Origin: Gnetum montanum
Taxonomy: Eukaryota; Streptophyta; Gnetopsida; Gnetales; Gnetaceae
DNA: 64,000 nt
Direction: 5' to 3'
NCBI GenBank assembly: GCA_015680685.1
Contig: MNCI01001005.1
Coordinates: forward strand, 437,271-501,270
Position numbers and translations under genes: made by a program. Positions 31,472-42,594 of this stretch are shown here, one piece after another (position 1 is the stretch's first letter; every line of letters begins with the position of its first letter). The notes beneath the pieces are model-generated. The model searched no databases and was not told where the DNA came from. It saw only the letters and a program-made list of their open reading frames with translations.

Positions 31472-32271
31472 TCATGAGTGGCGAGGTACCCCTACACTCC
31501 ACCATACGAANAAGGGAGGCTAAAACTAACTCTAACTACAACACTAAGTCCTAGTTTCAGCATCCGTTCCCACTTGCTATACACACCCTGAACTGTGCAA
31601 CTGTGGCTACCAAACACTAATCGTTACTGGAATTACCACACGTAATGCACGTGCTCGAAGCGGTCGTACTGAGGCACCTAACTAACCTAAGTGTGACATG
31701 AAGCTGATTCCTTGACTAGCCGTACACATCCGTAGATACTCATAATCAAGTCGTACTTTCCCCGCATTATAGGAGATAAGGGTGAGAGAATCTAATCACG
31801 ATGAGTAGCCGATTCCTTGGCTAGTCGTACACATTCGTCAATGCTCGTAACCAAGTTGTACTCATGCTGCGTTACTAGGAAAGCAATAAATAACATTAAT
31901 TAAACCTATCCATGTACTGCAAGGTTTATCCACAAAGCTCGTCTTTATTGCCATACACAACTTGTGTTCAGGTACAAAGCTGCTCGAATAAAGAATCGTT
32001 CACTTTGGGGACTCCTAGTGCGGGCACATGAAAAATATTCTATCTTTGGGGTGATCACTCCACCATAGCTTCACTACTTCTAGCCTATGATTCCAAATGA
32101 GGGGAGTGCCACCTCTTATTTATAGATTTGGCGACGGACCGCCATATCGTGTATGCGATATCGTAGGTGACGACATGATATTGCGTACACAATATCGCAG
32201 AGGATGCGATATCGCAGCGGTCGCGATATCGCGTATGCGATATCACAACTTGTGCATATCGCATCTCATCA
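31472..32271 (-). repeat. 3' LTR of element C, shortened by an assembly gap
   Basis: Starts TCATGAGTGGCGAGG (the second base is changed from the family TGATGAG) and ends GCATCTCATCA, followed by the reverse PPT TACCCCCATGAC. Relative to the other LTR it lacks about 190 bases at the N (31511). Minus-strand TATA box at 32112-32125 and AATAAA at 31944-31949. At least seven ATATCG or GATATC palindromic units lie between TATA and the LTR edge. Confidence 0.85.
31511..31511. other. Single undetermined base marking a sequence gap
   Basis: The only N in the window. Sequence jumps from CACCATACGAA to AAGGGAGGCTAAAAC. In the other C LTR the corresponding points are about 190 bases apart (37703 to about 37890). 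It is probably a collapsed or unfilled gap. Confidence 0.85.
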
Positions 32272-34180
32272 TACCCCCATGACTGAATTAAAACTCGTCC
32301 TCGAGTTCTTTACAATAATATCTGGTAGGTATGGAATTATTGATGGGAATGGAACTAATGGAATGAGATGTGAAGGGATCATTACTACAAGACTTGACAA
32401 AACTGGTGTTCATGACAACAAGGGTGAACATCTTATTACATTGACATCAGGCCATAGTTGGTAGCTGAGAGAAAAGAGGAGAGAGAAGAGAAGAGAAGAA
32501 GAAAGAAGAGTCTTGCTGCTGCCAACACCTAGATTGCGCCTTCTATTGTCCATCCGTAAGCACATCATCAATCTTGCTCCTTGCATAGCTGCTTCAGTGT
32601 TGCTCCATTTCAAGTATTTGCTCCGGATCCATTCTGTTGTTGTATGATTTCCATCTGCACACACAACACAATCATATATTAGCAAGGGTAATTGAATCAT
32701 CATGTAATTGACTCCTTGCTTCAGTGTAAACTCATTGGCTAGGTTGTGGTATGGCTGATATAGACCTAGGAAGATATAGATAATGACTACCGAAGGTGTA
32801 GGAGTTAGGAAGAGAAACGAAAAAATTTGGGGCTTAGGAGAAAAATCGAAAAATCAAGCCCTGTACCCCCATGACTAATTGCAAACCTCTGGTAGTGAAA
32901 GAGTGGAGAAAGAAAAAGAGTAAGAAAGATAGGTAAAATGGGACAATTATGGCATCGATGAAAGGGATGTCAAGATGGTAATGAATAGAAATAAAATTAA
33001 TTGTAGAATGTTAAGGAAAAGAAGTTAACTAATGTTCCAAATAGGAATGTCCGTGGGTCCTCCCCAAAGCAGGCTCATGCCGTTAATGCCCTAACAAACC
33101 CACATTCAAAGAGTCCGTAGGCTCTGGGAATGTCCTTTGGAACAAGAGTTAAAGTCTTAACCGTAAGAATTTACCAAAAAGAAAATAATGCATCAACCAA
33201 AATATATACACTAATGATACAACTGGCAATGAGGTGAACAATGGAGAAAAGGATGGAAAGAAGAGAAGTGGAATGGAATCCCAAGAACAAGGTGGTGTAC
33301 AGCCCCTTGTGTGTTTTATGGTTAATGCGACTTGGCAAATCTCATTCTAGCTCTGGCCTCAAACCAACCACTTCCAGTGACTTCGCATCAATGCATTTGG
33401 TTAAACCATTGACTTGGACAACAAGGATGCATCTTCAAAGAGCCACCACCATTCCGATGAAATAAAGGAGACAATGGGAAGCGAGAAGGGACTTAGTTAG
33501 AGGGAACACTTTTGGTTCCATAACCAGTGCTTGCAGCCCAAAGTTATTCCATCTAAGGGGTGTGCTTTGAATCCTCACTTTCTTTGTTTTTTTTTGTTTT
33601 TGTGTTTTTATGCGTGGGGACCACACAATGCAAAGAATTCTTATTTTTATTGTCTCAACTTTCGATAATTGGGTAACATTGGAATGGGAAGAAAACTCAA
33701 GAAGAAAGCATCCAAGCACCCAAGAGAATGACCAACACAAAAGCATCAAGTTCCCTTGAAGTCACACCCTTTGCAATCCTTGAGTCCTTCCTTAGTTTGA
33801 GAAATACCCAGTCACCAATTCATTAAAGTTCTTATTGGAAGCGAACTGTACACTTCCAAGCCAGGAGAAATCATAGAAATTGGTGGATGGACGGATGAAG
33901 TGATCTCATTGCTTGCCATATCAAAAGAACATACCTTAGTATCAACATTGTAACTTAAAGGTAAAAATCAAACATTAGCAATTAATGAAAAATAGTTCAT
34001 CCCATTGGTCCGAACACTTATTGGGTGACGAACTTACATGGTGGATGACACACACACACGCATACAAAAAATAAAAAAGTATAACGATGTTGTGAAACAA
34101 AAATAGCAAAAGTTAAAGAAATTTGTAAAAAAAAAATGTGTAAAACAAAAACTGAAAAAGAACTGAGGGCCCCATATGGT
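32272..34180 (-). mobile_element. 3' non-coding region of element C
   Basis: Parallel to 13610-16390 of B without the inserted LTR fragment. From the LTR inward it contains the reverse PPT, the micro-ORF block with a CTGCACACACAACACAATC acceptor-like sequence (32655 on), a segment translating to VTQLSKVETIKI on the minus strand (33435-33749), the single copy of the 133-bp segment (about 33905-34036) and a T-rich strand block (34070-34160). No RT or integrase. Confidence 0.75.
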
Positions 34181-35620
34181 TAGCATAGGTGGCCATCTCC
34201 CCCATGACTGAGTTGTAAGGGAGAGATCCGAAATAATGAGCGTCTATTTGAATTTCTCAGAAGTGCCCAAATTCTCCCAATTGATGATCTTAAGTTGAGG
34301 GGTGGAAGTTGGCGACACTCACATTCCAATGTGTCTATGCCATGGTTGTTGGCATGAGTTGTCTCCTTAGTTCTTTCCATGCATATTTTTCTACTCCTAT
34401 GAGTAGCTATCAACCATGGGGTGTCTACTACTTCTTGTGTGGTTGCTACATACATGCATCTTTGTTGCAGAGTTTCTTGGGCATACTTGTTACATGGAGA
34501 CATTTCCTCCATGTCATCACCCGATGAATCACTGTATGTGATGCATGGAACTATCCTCTTCTCAATCTTTCCACATATGTTTATCTTAGATATTTCCAAG
34601 GAAAGATCACGGATCCTAAGGCATGCATCTACTGTGCTTAGTCATTCCCTTCCCATTATAATTGGGAAGTTCCCTTAGTTGTTGTTAACTTTGATCACCA
34701 TAAAGTCAGCTGGGTAGGACCAACCACATACAGTGGTAATAACATCCTCCACCAATCCTAAGGGAATGGTGATGGACTGGTCTACCAACTCTAGTTGTAT
34801 GTTACTCTTCTTAAGTTATGGCAGGTTCTAGGCGTGATACATCTTTTGCAAAATTAAGTTGACTCCGGAACCTAAGTCAAGAAGAGCTCGATGTGGTGCA
34901 TTTCCAGTGATCTGCAAATAAATAAAGGGACTCCCAAGGTTAGTTAGTTTCTTTGGAAGGTGCCCTACCTTGATCCAGTCAGTTACGGTATGTGTTAACA
35001 TAACCATATGCATTACGCTCTGTTGGACTGAAGGGTTCTCTGAAGCATTAGTGGTTAGAGGCCTATACATGTACCCATCCGCTTGTTGTTGCGAGAGTTT
35101 GTCTGGGCTCCTAATTCTAAAAAATGGTCTCTTCTTTGTATAGTTGTCAGAACTAGTACTTGGTTGGATATTTACATGCTGAATATTTACAGCTCTTGCG
35201 GCGTGACGTTGCTACGATTGAGTAGGTAATTCCCCTTGCATTTTTCAAATAGGTTGTATGGGAACTACAGGTGGAAGAGGTGCAGGTGGAGGTGGAGGAT
35301 GGACTGAATGTGAGATATCTCCCAGAGGAGAAGGAGTCCTCCTGAAGTACTCCCAAACTTGGTAGTGACATCGGGGAGTAGTGTGACCCATAGAGTCACT
35401 TGGAGAAACTGGCTGCTGCACATAATAATCGTAAGGATCAAGCTGCCGGTAAGGGTACTGATGTGTTGGCGGTGGCATCCCCCATGAATGTGGTTATTTT
35501 CACTACTGATGTTATCCAACAGGCTGTGGAGGCGTTCCACTTGGGTAATAAGTTAAGGATTGGTGGAACTGCCTTGGGTTACCTTGTGGATAAGGCAACC
35601 TTTGGGGTGTTTGCCATTGA
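34180..35620 (-). pseudogene. Protease of element C with few lesions
   Basis: The minus frame at 34828-35070 carries LTHTVTDWIKVGHLPKKLTN and RALLDLGSGVNLIL, the active site in its DLG form. The frame at 34180-34599 carries LEISKINICGKIEKRIVPCI and continues through SPLQLSHGGDGHLC into the sequence that follows integrase in E, so pol is skipped. Between them a few stops lie near ADFMVIKV. The Pro-rich linker upstream (35245-35540) is also disrupted. Two copies, B and C, make the same switch after THANN, so the deletion predates both. Confidence 0.75.
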
Positions 35621-35633
35621 TTAAGTCTTGGAT

Positions 35634-37423
35634 TTAGCGCATACACCCCAGACTCCTGTAGATGTGAGATATAATTGGGAAACATCTCTTAGGATGGTCA
35701 TAGTAGTAGACCTCACATCCACTATCATCATCTGAATCAGAATTCACAGCCTCATTGGAGATAAGAATTTTTCCCTTACCCTTGTTATGTGCAGGGCTTA
35801 AGATTCTCCGCTTGGTTTTGCCTTTGTCACTACCTTGTTCTACCTTATACTCTTCTACGATTTTAAAGACGGTTTCTATTCTTGAGTTTAAGGAATCCCA
35901 CATTTGGTCTACCTTAGCCGATACCTCGGTCATTAACTTTTGTATCGGTAAGGTTTTCCGATTCACCAACTCTTCAAGTGGTGACTCATCCTCCTCATCA
36001 CAGAATTTCACTTCCTTCTTGCGAAGGGAGGGATCGTGGTTGTATTCTTCTGCACTTTTCCTCTTATGTAGCTCACCCTCTTCTTGTGCTACTTGTTCCA
36101 ACAAACTTTCAACTTCATGAGCTCTCAATTGGGAAATTCTCCCTTGGGCATAACTCCCAAGAGTTCTTCTCGTTTCATTTCTTAGCCCATCCACGATGTG
36201 GCGAAGTTAATCCTGCTTAGCGTACCCATGGCCCAGGAAACGATGTAGTAGTGTATAGTAATGGGCCATGGTAGCATCCAAGGGTTCATAAGCACCTTGT
36301 TTCTAGCCTTGGATCTACTTACGCAAATTGGACACTCTGGAGTACATTTGATATTTGTTGTTGAATAGTTCAAGCATCGTACTCCACCTCCTGATGGTTT
36401 CTGGTTCTAAGGACCAGTACCAGCTCTCTTCTTCTTTAGTGAGTGTCCTTGGGAATAGCTTAAGCTTCTGCCACTCATTGTCTATATTTTGCAAGGCACA
36501 GGCATCGTGGAATGCCTGTAAATGATGTTGAGGATCAGTGTTGTATCCCCCTTCAAAATGTGGGATATTATTTATGTCCAAACGCTTGATACTGTTGTCT
36601 TTTAAGTGCCTTGTGGGGATCCTAACTACCTCTGTGATATCGAGAATGCTTTGGGTTGTTTGTAGGGGTTCATCATGATCATCCCTATCATGACATCTAT
36701 GATGCCTTCGTGGTGGTTCCCTACTCTCCCTACGTCCTTGCCCTTGTCCTAACTCCTGATCTTCCTATCAAGGTCTTTCATCTTCTTTACTTTTACCCTC
36801 TTCGTTGTGCTCACGATGGTTGCACCTAGATGTGGAAGGAGAGTGTGAATGGTGAGATGAAGGAGAAGAGGAACGGGATCCATCACCATGGCGATGTTTC
36901 TTACCTTCTCTTGGCTGCTTCGGCCCTGATCGTTGTGACGATCAAAGTGTCCATCCTTAGTGCGAGTGGTTGTTCCTGCCGTGAATAGTTGGTGTTCACG
37001 GGGATCAGAGCCCGTAGCATGTATAGTTGATCAAAGGCTCTGATGCCTAACCTCTTCACCATTATGAGGAGGAGGAACATCATTTTCTAAGAAACTTGTT
37101 GTGAGGGGTTCCTCATCTCCTATTTCACTAAGGACATGGGGGACCTTGCCCTTCAACAATGAGTGTTGGCTCTCCTGCCTTAAGTCCCGAATACATTGGG
37201 CATTTGTGGGATGATAATCCCTTGTGTCAAAGTCATCCATAACGTATTCTGCAAATAGTTCTTGCATGCCAATCTGTGCTAAGGCACGGAAAAGCATGTT
37301 AGGGACTGATCGATCTGGGGGTAAGACAATGTTACCTTGCAAATCTCTCCACCGCAGTTTTTCGTCTTGATGGAGAATAAAAGTAAAATCAGGCACATAC
37401 TCATCGGGGTGAGTATATGTCAC
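35634..37423 (-). pseudogene. gag of element C
   Basis: Begins MTYTHPDEYVPDFTFILHQD, 221 bases after the PBS. Residue 131 is followed by TGA (37031-37033); the same frame then goes on with STIHATGSDPREHQLF. The capsid-like core is at 36315-36581 (FEGGYNTDPQHHLQAFHDAC, KLKLFPRTL) in another frame. The C-terminal charged region is an open frame of 186 codons (35634-36194) with LRNETRRTLGSYAQGRISQL and a likely coiled coil. It should build virus-like particles in the intact state; here stops and a frameshift break it. Confidence 0.8.
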
Positions 37424-37644
37424 CTTAGATTGCTGAGGACTTGGCTGATTTTGGTTATGTGTATGTCACTAACTGTCTTCCATGTTATCCCTAGGTGAGT
37501 TAACCTTATGAGAAGAAGTCATTTTATTGGTGTGCTATTCACCATTATATACGTTCTTGTTCAACTAATTAACCCAAAGGTTCGTTAAGGCTCACAACGA
37601 TGTGAAAGATTTCCTAATGTTCTAATTGGCGTAAAAACACTTAG

Positions 37645-37662
37645 TCCCTGGCAACGGTACCA
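37645..37662 (-). other. tRNA-Asp primer-binding site of element C
   Basis: Minus strand TGGTACCGTTGCCAGGGA, one base from the LTR. It matches 15 of 18 bases of the plant tRNA-Asp 3' end, the best match in the window; all differences are transitions of the deamination type. Confidence 0.85.
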
Positions 37663-37663
37663 A

Positions 37664-38621
37664 TGATGAGTGTCCAGGTACCCCTACACTCAACCATATG
37701 AAATGAGCGTAGCATGCGCGATTTGGTCAAACTCCGTAGACTAAATGCCTAACACCACAAGGAACACTTGGGGTTAATTAATCATTGTCTTCCGAGACTT
37801 ACTTGTTGTTGTGATGGTGTATGGTTAAGTAAGTCCGAGGTATATGATTTTTTTGGTCTTTTACGGTTTATCTCCTATGCTAAGGAGTGAAGGGTTGAGA
37901 GGCTAAAACTAACTCTAACTACAACACTAAGTCCTAGCATCAGTATCCATTCCCACTTGCCGTACACACCCTGAACTGTGCAACTATGGCTACTAAACGC
38001 TAATTGTTATTGGGATTACCACACGTAACGCACGTGCTCGAAGCGGTCGTACTGAGGCATCTAACTAACCTAAGTGTGACAAGCAACCGATTCCTTAACT
38101 AGCCATACACATCCGTAGATTCTCGTAATCAAGTCGTACTTGCCCCATGTTCTAGGAGATAAGGGTGAGAGAATCTAATCACGATGAGTAGCCGATTCCT
38201 TGGCTAGTCGTACACATTCGTCAATGCTCATAACCAAGTCGTACTCATGCCAAGTTACTAGGAAAGCAATAAACAACATTAATTAAACCTATCCATGTAC
38301 TGCAAGGTTTATCCACAAAGCTCATCTTTATTGCCGTACACAACTTGCGTTCAGGTACAAAGCTACTCGAATAAAGAACCGTTCACTTGGGGGACTCCTA
38401 CTACGGGCACATGGAAAATATTCTATCTCTGGGGTGATCAATCCACCAGAGCTTCGCTACTTCTAGCCTATGATTCCAAATGAGGGGAGTGTCACCTCTT
38501 ATATATAGATTTCGTAGTGGACCGCGATGCGGTGGACCACGATATTGTAGGGGATGTGATATCGCAGTGGCTGCAATATCGCTTACGCGATATCGCGGCT
38601 TGTGCATATCACGTCTCATCA
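37664..38621 (-). repeat. 5' LTR of element C (958 bp)
   Basis: TGATGAGTGTCCAGG to ACGTCTCATCA, then GCTTC. Minus-strand TATA-like ATCTATATATAAGAGG (about 38496-38511) and AATAAA (38327-38332). Two 105-bp-type units. It gives the full-length reference for the gapped 3' LTR. Confidence 0.85.
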
Positions 38622-38626
38622 GCTTC

Positions 38627-40295
38627 AAATAATAAGATATATTAAGAGCTTAGATAAGAGCTTCAAGAGTTTAAGAACTTCTTTAAAGCTTTTGTGGTAG
38701 AAATGCAAGAATTTATTTCCAAAGTAAAGGTCCACAAGCACTAAGATTTTGTAGAAACTTCAAAAATGGATATTAACAAATTCAAGACTAACATGTAAGA
38801 TATTTTGAGGAGAATTAATAAAATATCTTCTAGCCATCAATAACAAAGGGAAGATGATGAATCTAATGAAGTAGAGATCAATGAGAAAGGGAGTTTCCAA
38901 GTATCTCTTATTGAACAAGAGAGTGCTCAATACTCAAAGGTTTCAAGGGAGGAAACCAAAAGCTTCATTAAAGAGACCAAGAGATCTTTAAAATCCAAGA
39001 TGATGTATGCTACTAATCAGGGAGAGTTACTACGTCATGATTCATATGAGGTGAAGGATCAAAGTCAAGAAAGTGGCAAAGTTCAAGTGAATTCTTCAAG
39101 GAGGATCAAGGGTAGCACTAAAAGGTATGATACTCATTTTTTATGTAATTGTTATATACCTTGTTGTAAGGAAAAGAAGGTTCTAAGTCAAGTTGAGACT
39201 ATCTCATGGGAGAGAGATGAGTCTTCTAGCCAAGGTATGTGGAAGAATGATTGCTTTGATGATGTTTTTTTTTCTTGTTGAACAAGATGTTAAGGCCATG
39301 GAGGAGAGTTTACATTTTTATTTGGTACCTCCAAAGTGGGATGAAGAGCTTGTTAATGATTCCTTTGAAGAAGAGAATCCATTTGAATTATGAATTCCTA
39401 TTTGGGATCATGAATGATCAATCTTCGATGAGATTGGACAGCCACATGTTGAAGATCAAGTTGAACCAAAGATGTATAGGAGAAGCCATGAAGAGGTAAG
39501 GATGAGCTTTACCTTGTTGATGGTAGTAATGTCTCTCATGTTGAAGCTAGTGTGATGGATGCTAGTGTTTCATTTTAGCTTGGTAGTGGTTTGTTCAATG
39601 GTAATGATGCGCATCATGATCATTGTGGTGATTGTGATAAGATTGAGAATCATATTGTGACTTTTGATGCCATTTTTAGTAAGAGGTAGACCAATAATGG
39701 TAAATTATTTAATGATAATGCCTATTGGAATAGTCATTATGAGAAGGTCATTATTGATGTAAGTGAAGATATTGATAATGATATGATTTCCCATAATTCA
39801 AAAATGTTTGCTATTGATTATATCAATGATAAATTTGTGATGTATGTTGATGGATTTGATTGTATTAGCTATAAAATGAAAGTGTAGCATGAAGGCAATC
39901 TACATTGTGATGATGAAAGGAAGCTAAGTGGTAGTCTTCCAAACACCAAGAAGAAGAAGGTGAAGAAGAGGAAAAAGAATCAAAGAAAGACTGTTGGATT
40001 AAGAAATCCTAATCTTTTTTCTTTTTCTTATTCTTTATTTGTTACAGGTTTGAGTCATCATGGATATGCAAGGAAAGCATTCCAAGGAGATTATCAAATG
40101 AAGGAAGCATGCTAGGGCATGAGGACAATCCCCCAGGAGAAAGGAAAGCTTGAAACCAAAACCTCTAATGATATTTATTCTCATGTTTGTAATGCATTAA
40201 GTCATGATTATTGTGATGGCCTTAAGTTATGGGGGCATGGTTCCCTCCAGCTTATGAAAGGTCATGAAGCATGACATTTTTAAGGGTGGGAGAGC
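38627..40295 (+). mobile_element. Interior of element D downstream of element C
   Basis: About 1.7 kb with interrupted short plus frames (for example 39000-39281, which contains FLCNCYIPCCKEKKVLSQVE). Several stretches are Lys/Glu or Asn/Asp rich (about 38860-39100 and 39600-39980), ending in a run of AAG codons near 39945-39985. I do not recognise any retroelement domain. The region ends in the purine tract TAAGGGTGGGAGAGC before the right LTR. It could be a captured or degenerate gag-like sequence. Confidence 0.55.
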
Positions 40296-41239
40296 TAGTG
40301 TAGGGACACCTCTTCTAATTCCCTTACACTACCCTACATACAATGTGTCCTTTTTTTATGATGTTGTTGAGGATGATTCATAGATATTTTGACATGTTTG
40401 AAGGTGTTTTTGGGTTATTTTGATGAGTTTATGAGGTTTTAGGATCTATGGGAACTTGTTGGAATGCATCCAAAGGCTCCCAGCATCAAAATGAACACTT
40501 TTATTTTTGGCACCTTCAAAAGAAACATCTTTCCAAAGACATCCCAAAAATAGTAGACATCTCTCCTAAGAGCATGGCTTCCATAGGAGACATCTACATG
40601 AAGCCAAAGATGACCCAAATGCATGGAGAAACTTCTAAAAATGCCTATTCCAATTCAAAAAATAGCCAATGCAAGATGAAAACAACCAAGGAGAAGGTGA
40701 GAAGCCTTAGGAAAAATCTAAAGAAGCTCAAGTTAAGTTGAGAAAATGCTTCTAGGGTTTTTACCTTCCAATTGCCTATAAATATTAATTTAATTCATCA
40801 TAGTTAGTTCCATAGTGTCATGTCAAAGTGCCAAAAGCTAAAGTGCAAATGCTAAAGGAAAAACATCCGAATAGAAAGCAAGAAAGAGATCTCTTAAGGG
40901 AAGAGAGATTGTGTAAGGAAGTTGAGTGAGAGGCAAGGAAGAGCACTCAAGAGAGATTAGAAGAATCTCTTATAAGTGTCTTGTCTTGAGTTTGGTCTTC
41001 ATTGTGAGTAATTAAGGATTAAGAGAGGACAAGTGTGGCCTCTAGGATCTTTGGGAGAGTTGTGGGTTCAACTTGGCTCCTTATCTTTGATGTATTTTCT
41101 ATGTATTTTGAGAATTATCTAAATATAAGGGATATTTTCTCCATTTTATTATGTTATTCTTATTTTCTAAGCTAGATTTTCTTGGAAGTCATGGATTGGA
41201 TCCTACTAGGGTCTATCAAGGTGCAACTCCACTACACCA
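40296..41239 (+). repeat. 3' LTR of element D
   Basis: Starts TAGTGTAGGGACACCTCTTC and ends ACTCCACTACACCA. TATA box CCTATAAATATT near 40775-40786. Slightly shorter than the left LTR because of small deletions in the AGACATCT region. Followed by TCATT. Confidence 0.8.
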
Positions 41240-41654
41240 TCATTGTGAGTTGATGAGATTTTACAACAGAGTGTTATGGGCACACATTGAGTGAGTGCAT
41301 GATTATGGTTGTATCCTAAGATTAATTATGTATGTGTTTGGACTATGTGTTCTTGAGTTCTTATTTGTAAGATGAGATCTCAATCATGAGTTATGGAAGA
41401 GATTCTCATTCAATTGTACTTTGCGTCAAGGATAATTGTTGTATGATTGTAGAGCCTCATGCTCTTGAGTATTGTTAAGTGTTATGAGTGAAGTGATGTT
41501 GTGGATTTTGGAACCTAGATTGTAATATTCTTTACATCAATTAAATATAGCTAATTTTATTATTTTTTAGAAAATTATTTTATCTTCATGATAAATAGAT
41601 TCAATAGGTTTTTTTAAAGGATTTAAAAATTGAGTGACCTTGCTCTAGCATTAT
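41240..41654 (+). repeat. Probable end of the 5' LTR of element G
   Basis: This stretch precedes a tRNA-iMet-like PBS and a chromovirus-type gag, so it should hold the R-U5 end of the G LTR, ending near GCTCTAGCA (41650). I could not find its start; D may have been inserted into this LTR. No coding frame. Confidence 0.4.
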
Positions 41655-41672
41655 TGGTAATAGAGAATTAGG
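41655..41672 (+). other. tRNA-iMet-like primer-binding site of element G
   Basis: TGGTAATAGAGAATTAGG, resembling TGGTATCAGAGC-type sites, 5 bases after CTAGCA. Its location just upstream of the G gag supports the call, although several bases differ. Confidence 0.5.
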
Positions 41673-41689
41673 TTAATTATTGCTTTTAA

Positions 41690-42589
41690 ATTCATTATGA
41701 ATTTTTGTCAAATTCAAATAATAACTAGGAAGAAATAGGTTCAAGCCTTGAACAGAGACATACAAAGCATGAAATCTTTCTTGCAACTAATGGTTGCTTA
41801 TTTGGATGAGATTAGTACTAAGGTAAATAGGAATGTAAGTCCTTGTCATATTCAAATGCATGAAGACGATGAGCATTCATGTTTGAATGATGATGAAGAA
41901 GCTTTTTAGGTAGGTAGAGAAAATAACAAAAAAGAAAAATCTAGCTATGGAAGTGTAGAACCGCCATTAGGATTGGATTCTAATGAGAGGAAATCTAGTT
42001 CCTCATGTTAGAATTCCAAGAGCTCTATCAGTGATCACTAGTTCTTCTCATGAAAAGATATATGAGTAAGATGAAGCTAGTCTTGCTAGAGTATTCAAAA
42101 ATGTTATCATACTTTCATATGTAGAATTGGAGACTTTAAATAATGTCTATGGTACCAATGATTTTTTGAGTTGGCTAGGGGTAGTTGAGAAGCATTTAGA
42201 GTTAGAAGATGTATCAAACCAATTAAGGATATGTATTACTGAATCCATATTAGAAGATATGGCTTTTAAATGATGGAAAAAGAAGTCCCAAAGTTATGAA
42301 ATAAAAAATGGTTAAACCATTAGAGGTTGGAATCAGATGAAACACAAGTTAAGAAGAAAATTTGAATAGTCTCATCAGAGGTAAGAAATCATTATAAAAT
42401 TGAAATTCCTATGAAAAGGGTAACAAAGATGTCAAGGAGTTTTACCTCAAATGTTGTAATCTATTCCATGAAGCTAAAATGAATTTGGAGTATGAATAGG
42501 CTTCATTCTTCTTACAAGGTCTTAAAAGGATGTACCACTAAGAGTTGTCATTCTATGAGTCACAAAATCTTGATAAAGCTTATGATTTG
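41690..42589 (+). pseudogene. gag N-terminal and core region of element G (chromovirus-like)
   Basis: Plus-strand frames give FLSWLGVVEKHLELEDVS near 42160-42215, then a W-containing block (AFKxWKKKSQSYE), RGWNQMKHKLRRKFE and later FLQGLKRMYH-like sequence. This is the typical retrotransposon gag order: a D-W-L-x-x-V-E motif, the basic K-x-x-L-R-R-x-F block and the F-L-x-G-L motif. Stops are frequent. The sequence stops at GCATT, where H is inserted, and resumes at 50699 with FKVENKL, equivalent to the A-x-x-V-E-x-K-L motif of chromovirus gags. Confidence 0.75.
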
Positions 42590-42594
42590 GCATT

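Larger units (their letters stand above)
31472..38621 (-). mobile_element. Element C, GAG-PRO-only Athila-like element nested in D
   Basis: A complete insertion: LTRs at 31472-32271 and 37664-38621, PBS next to the upper LTR, and an exact 5-bp target duplication GCTTC at 31467-31471 and 38622-38626. It sits 127 bases inside the D interior. The interior holds gag and protease only, then the same 3' non-coding region as B. It has few stops compared with A and E and a well-preserved target site, so it is among the youngest insertions here. One N in the 3' LTR marks an assembly gap. Confidence 0.9.
30342..41239 (+). mobile_element. LTR element D with a short non-coding interior, host of element C
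   Basis: Two direct LTRs (30342-31344 and 40296-41239) begin TAGTGTA and end CTACACTA or CTACACCA, flanked by TCATC on the left and TCATT on the right (4 of 5 bases). After the left LTR comes a tRNA-iMet-like PBS, and before the right LTR a purine-rich TAAGGGTGGGAGAGC. Without the nested element C, the interior is only about 1.8 kb and has no gag, protease, RT or integrase that I recognise. This fits the large-retrotransposon-derivative type of non-autonomous element. The exact LTR edge is ambiguous by 3 bases (TAG-TG). Confidence 0.75.

Noticed and set aside
38627-40295. Host gene exon in the D interior (Lys/Glu- and Asp/Asn-rich frames)
   Set aside because: Frames are short, interrupted and bounded by retroelement PBS and polypurine tract; there are no splice-bounded exons or recognised domain.
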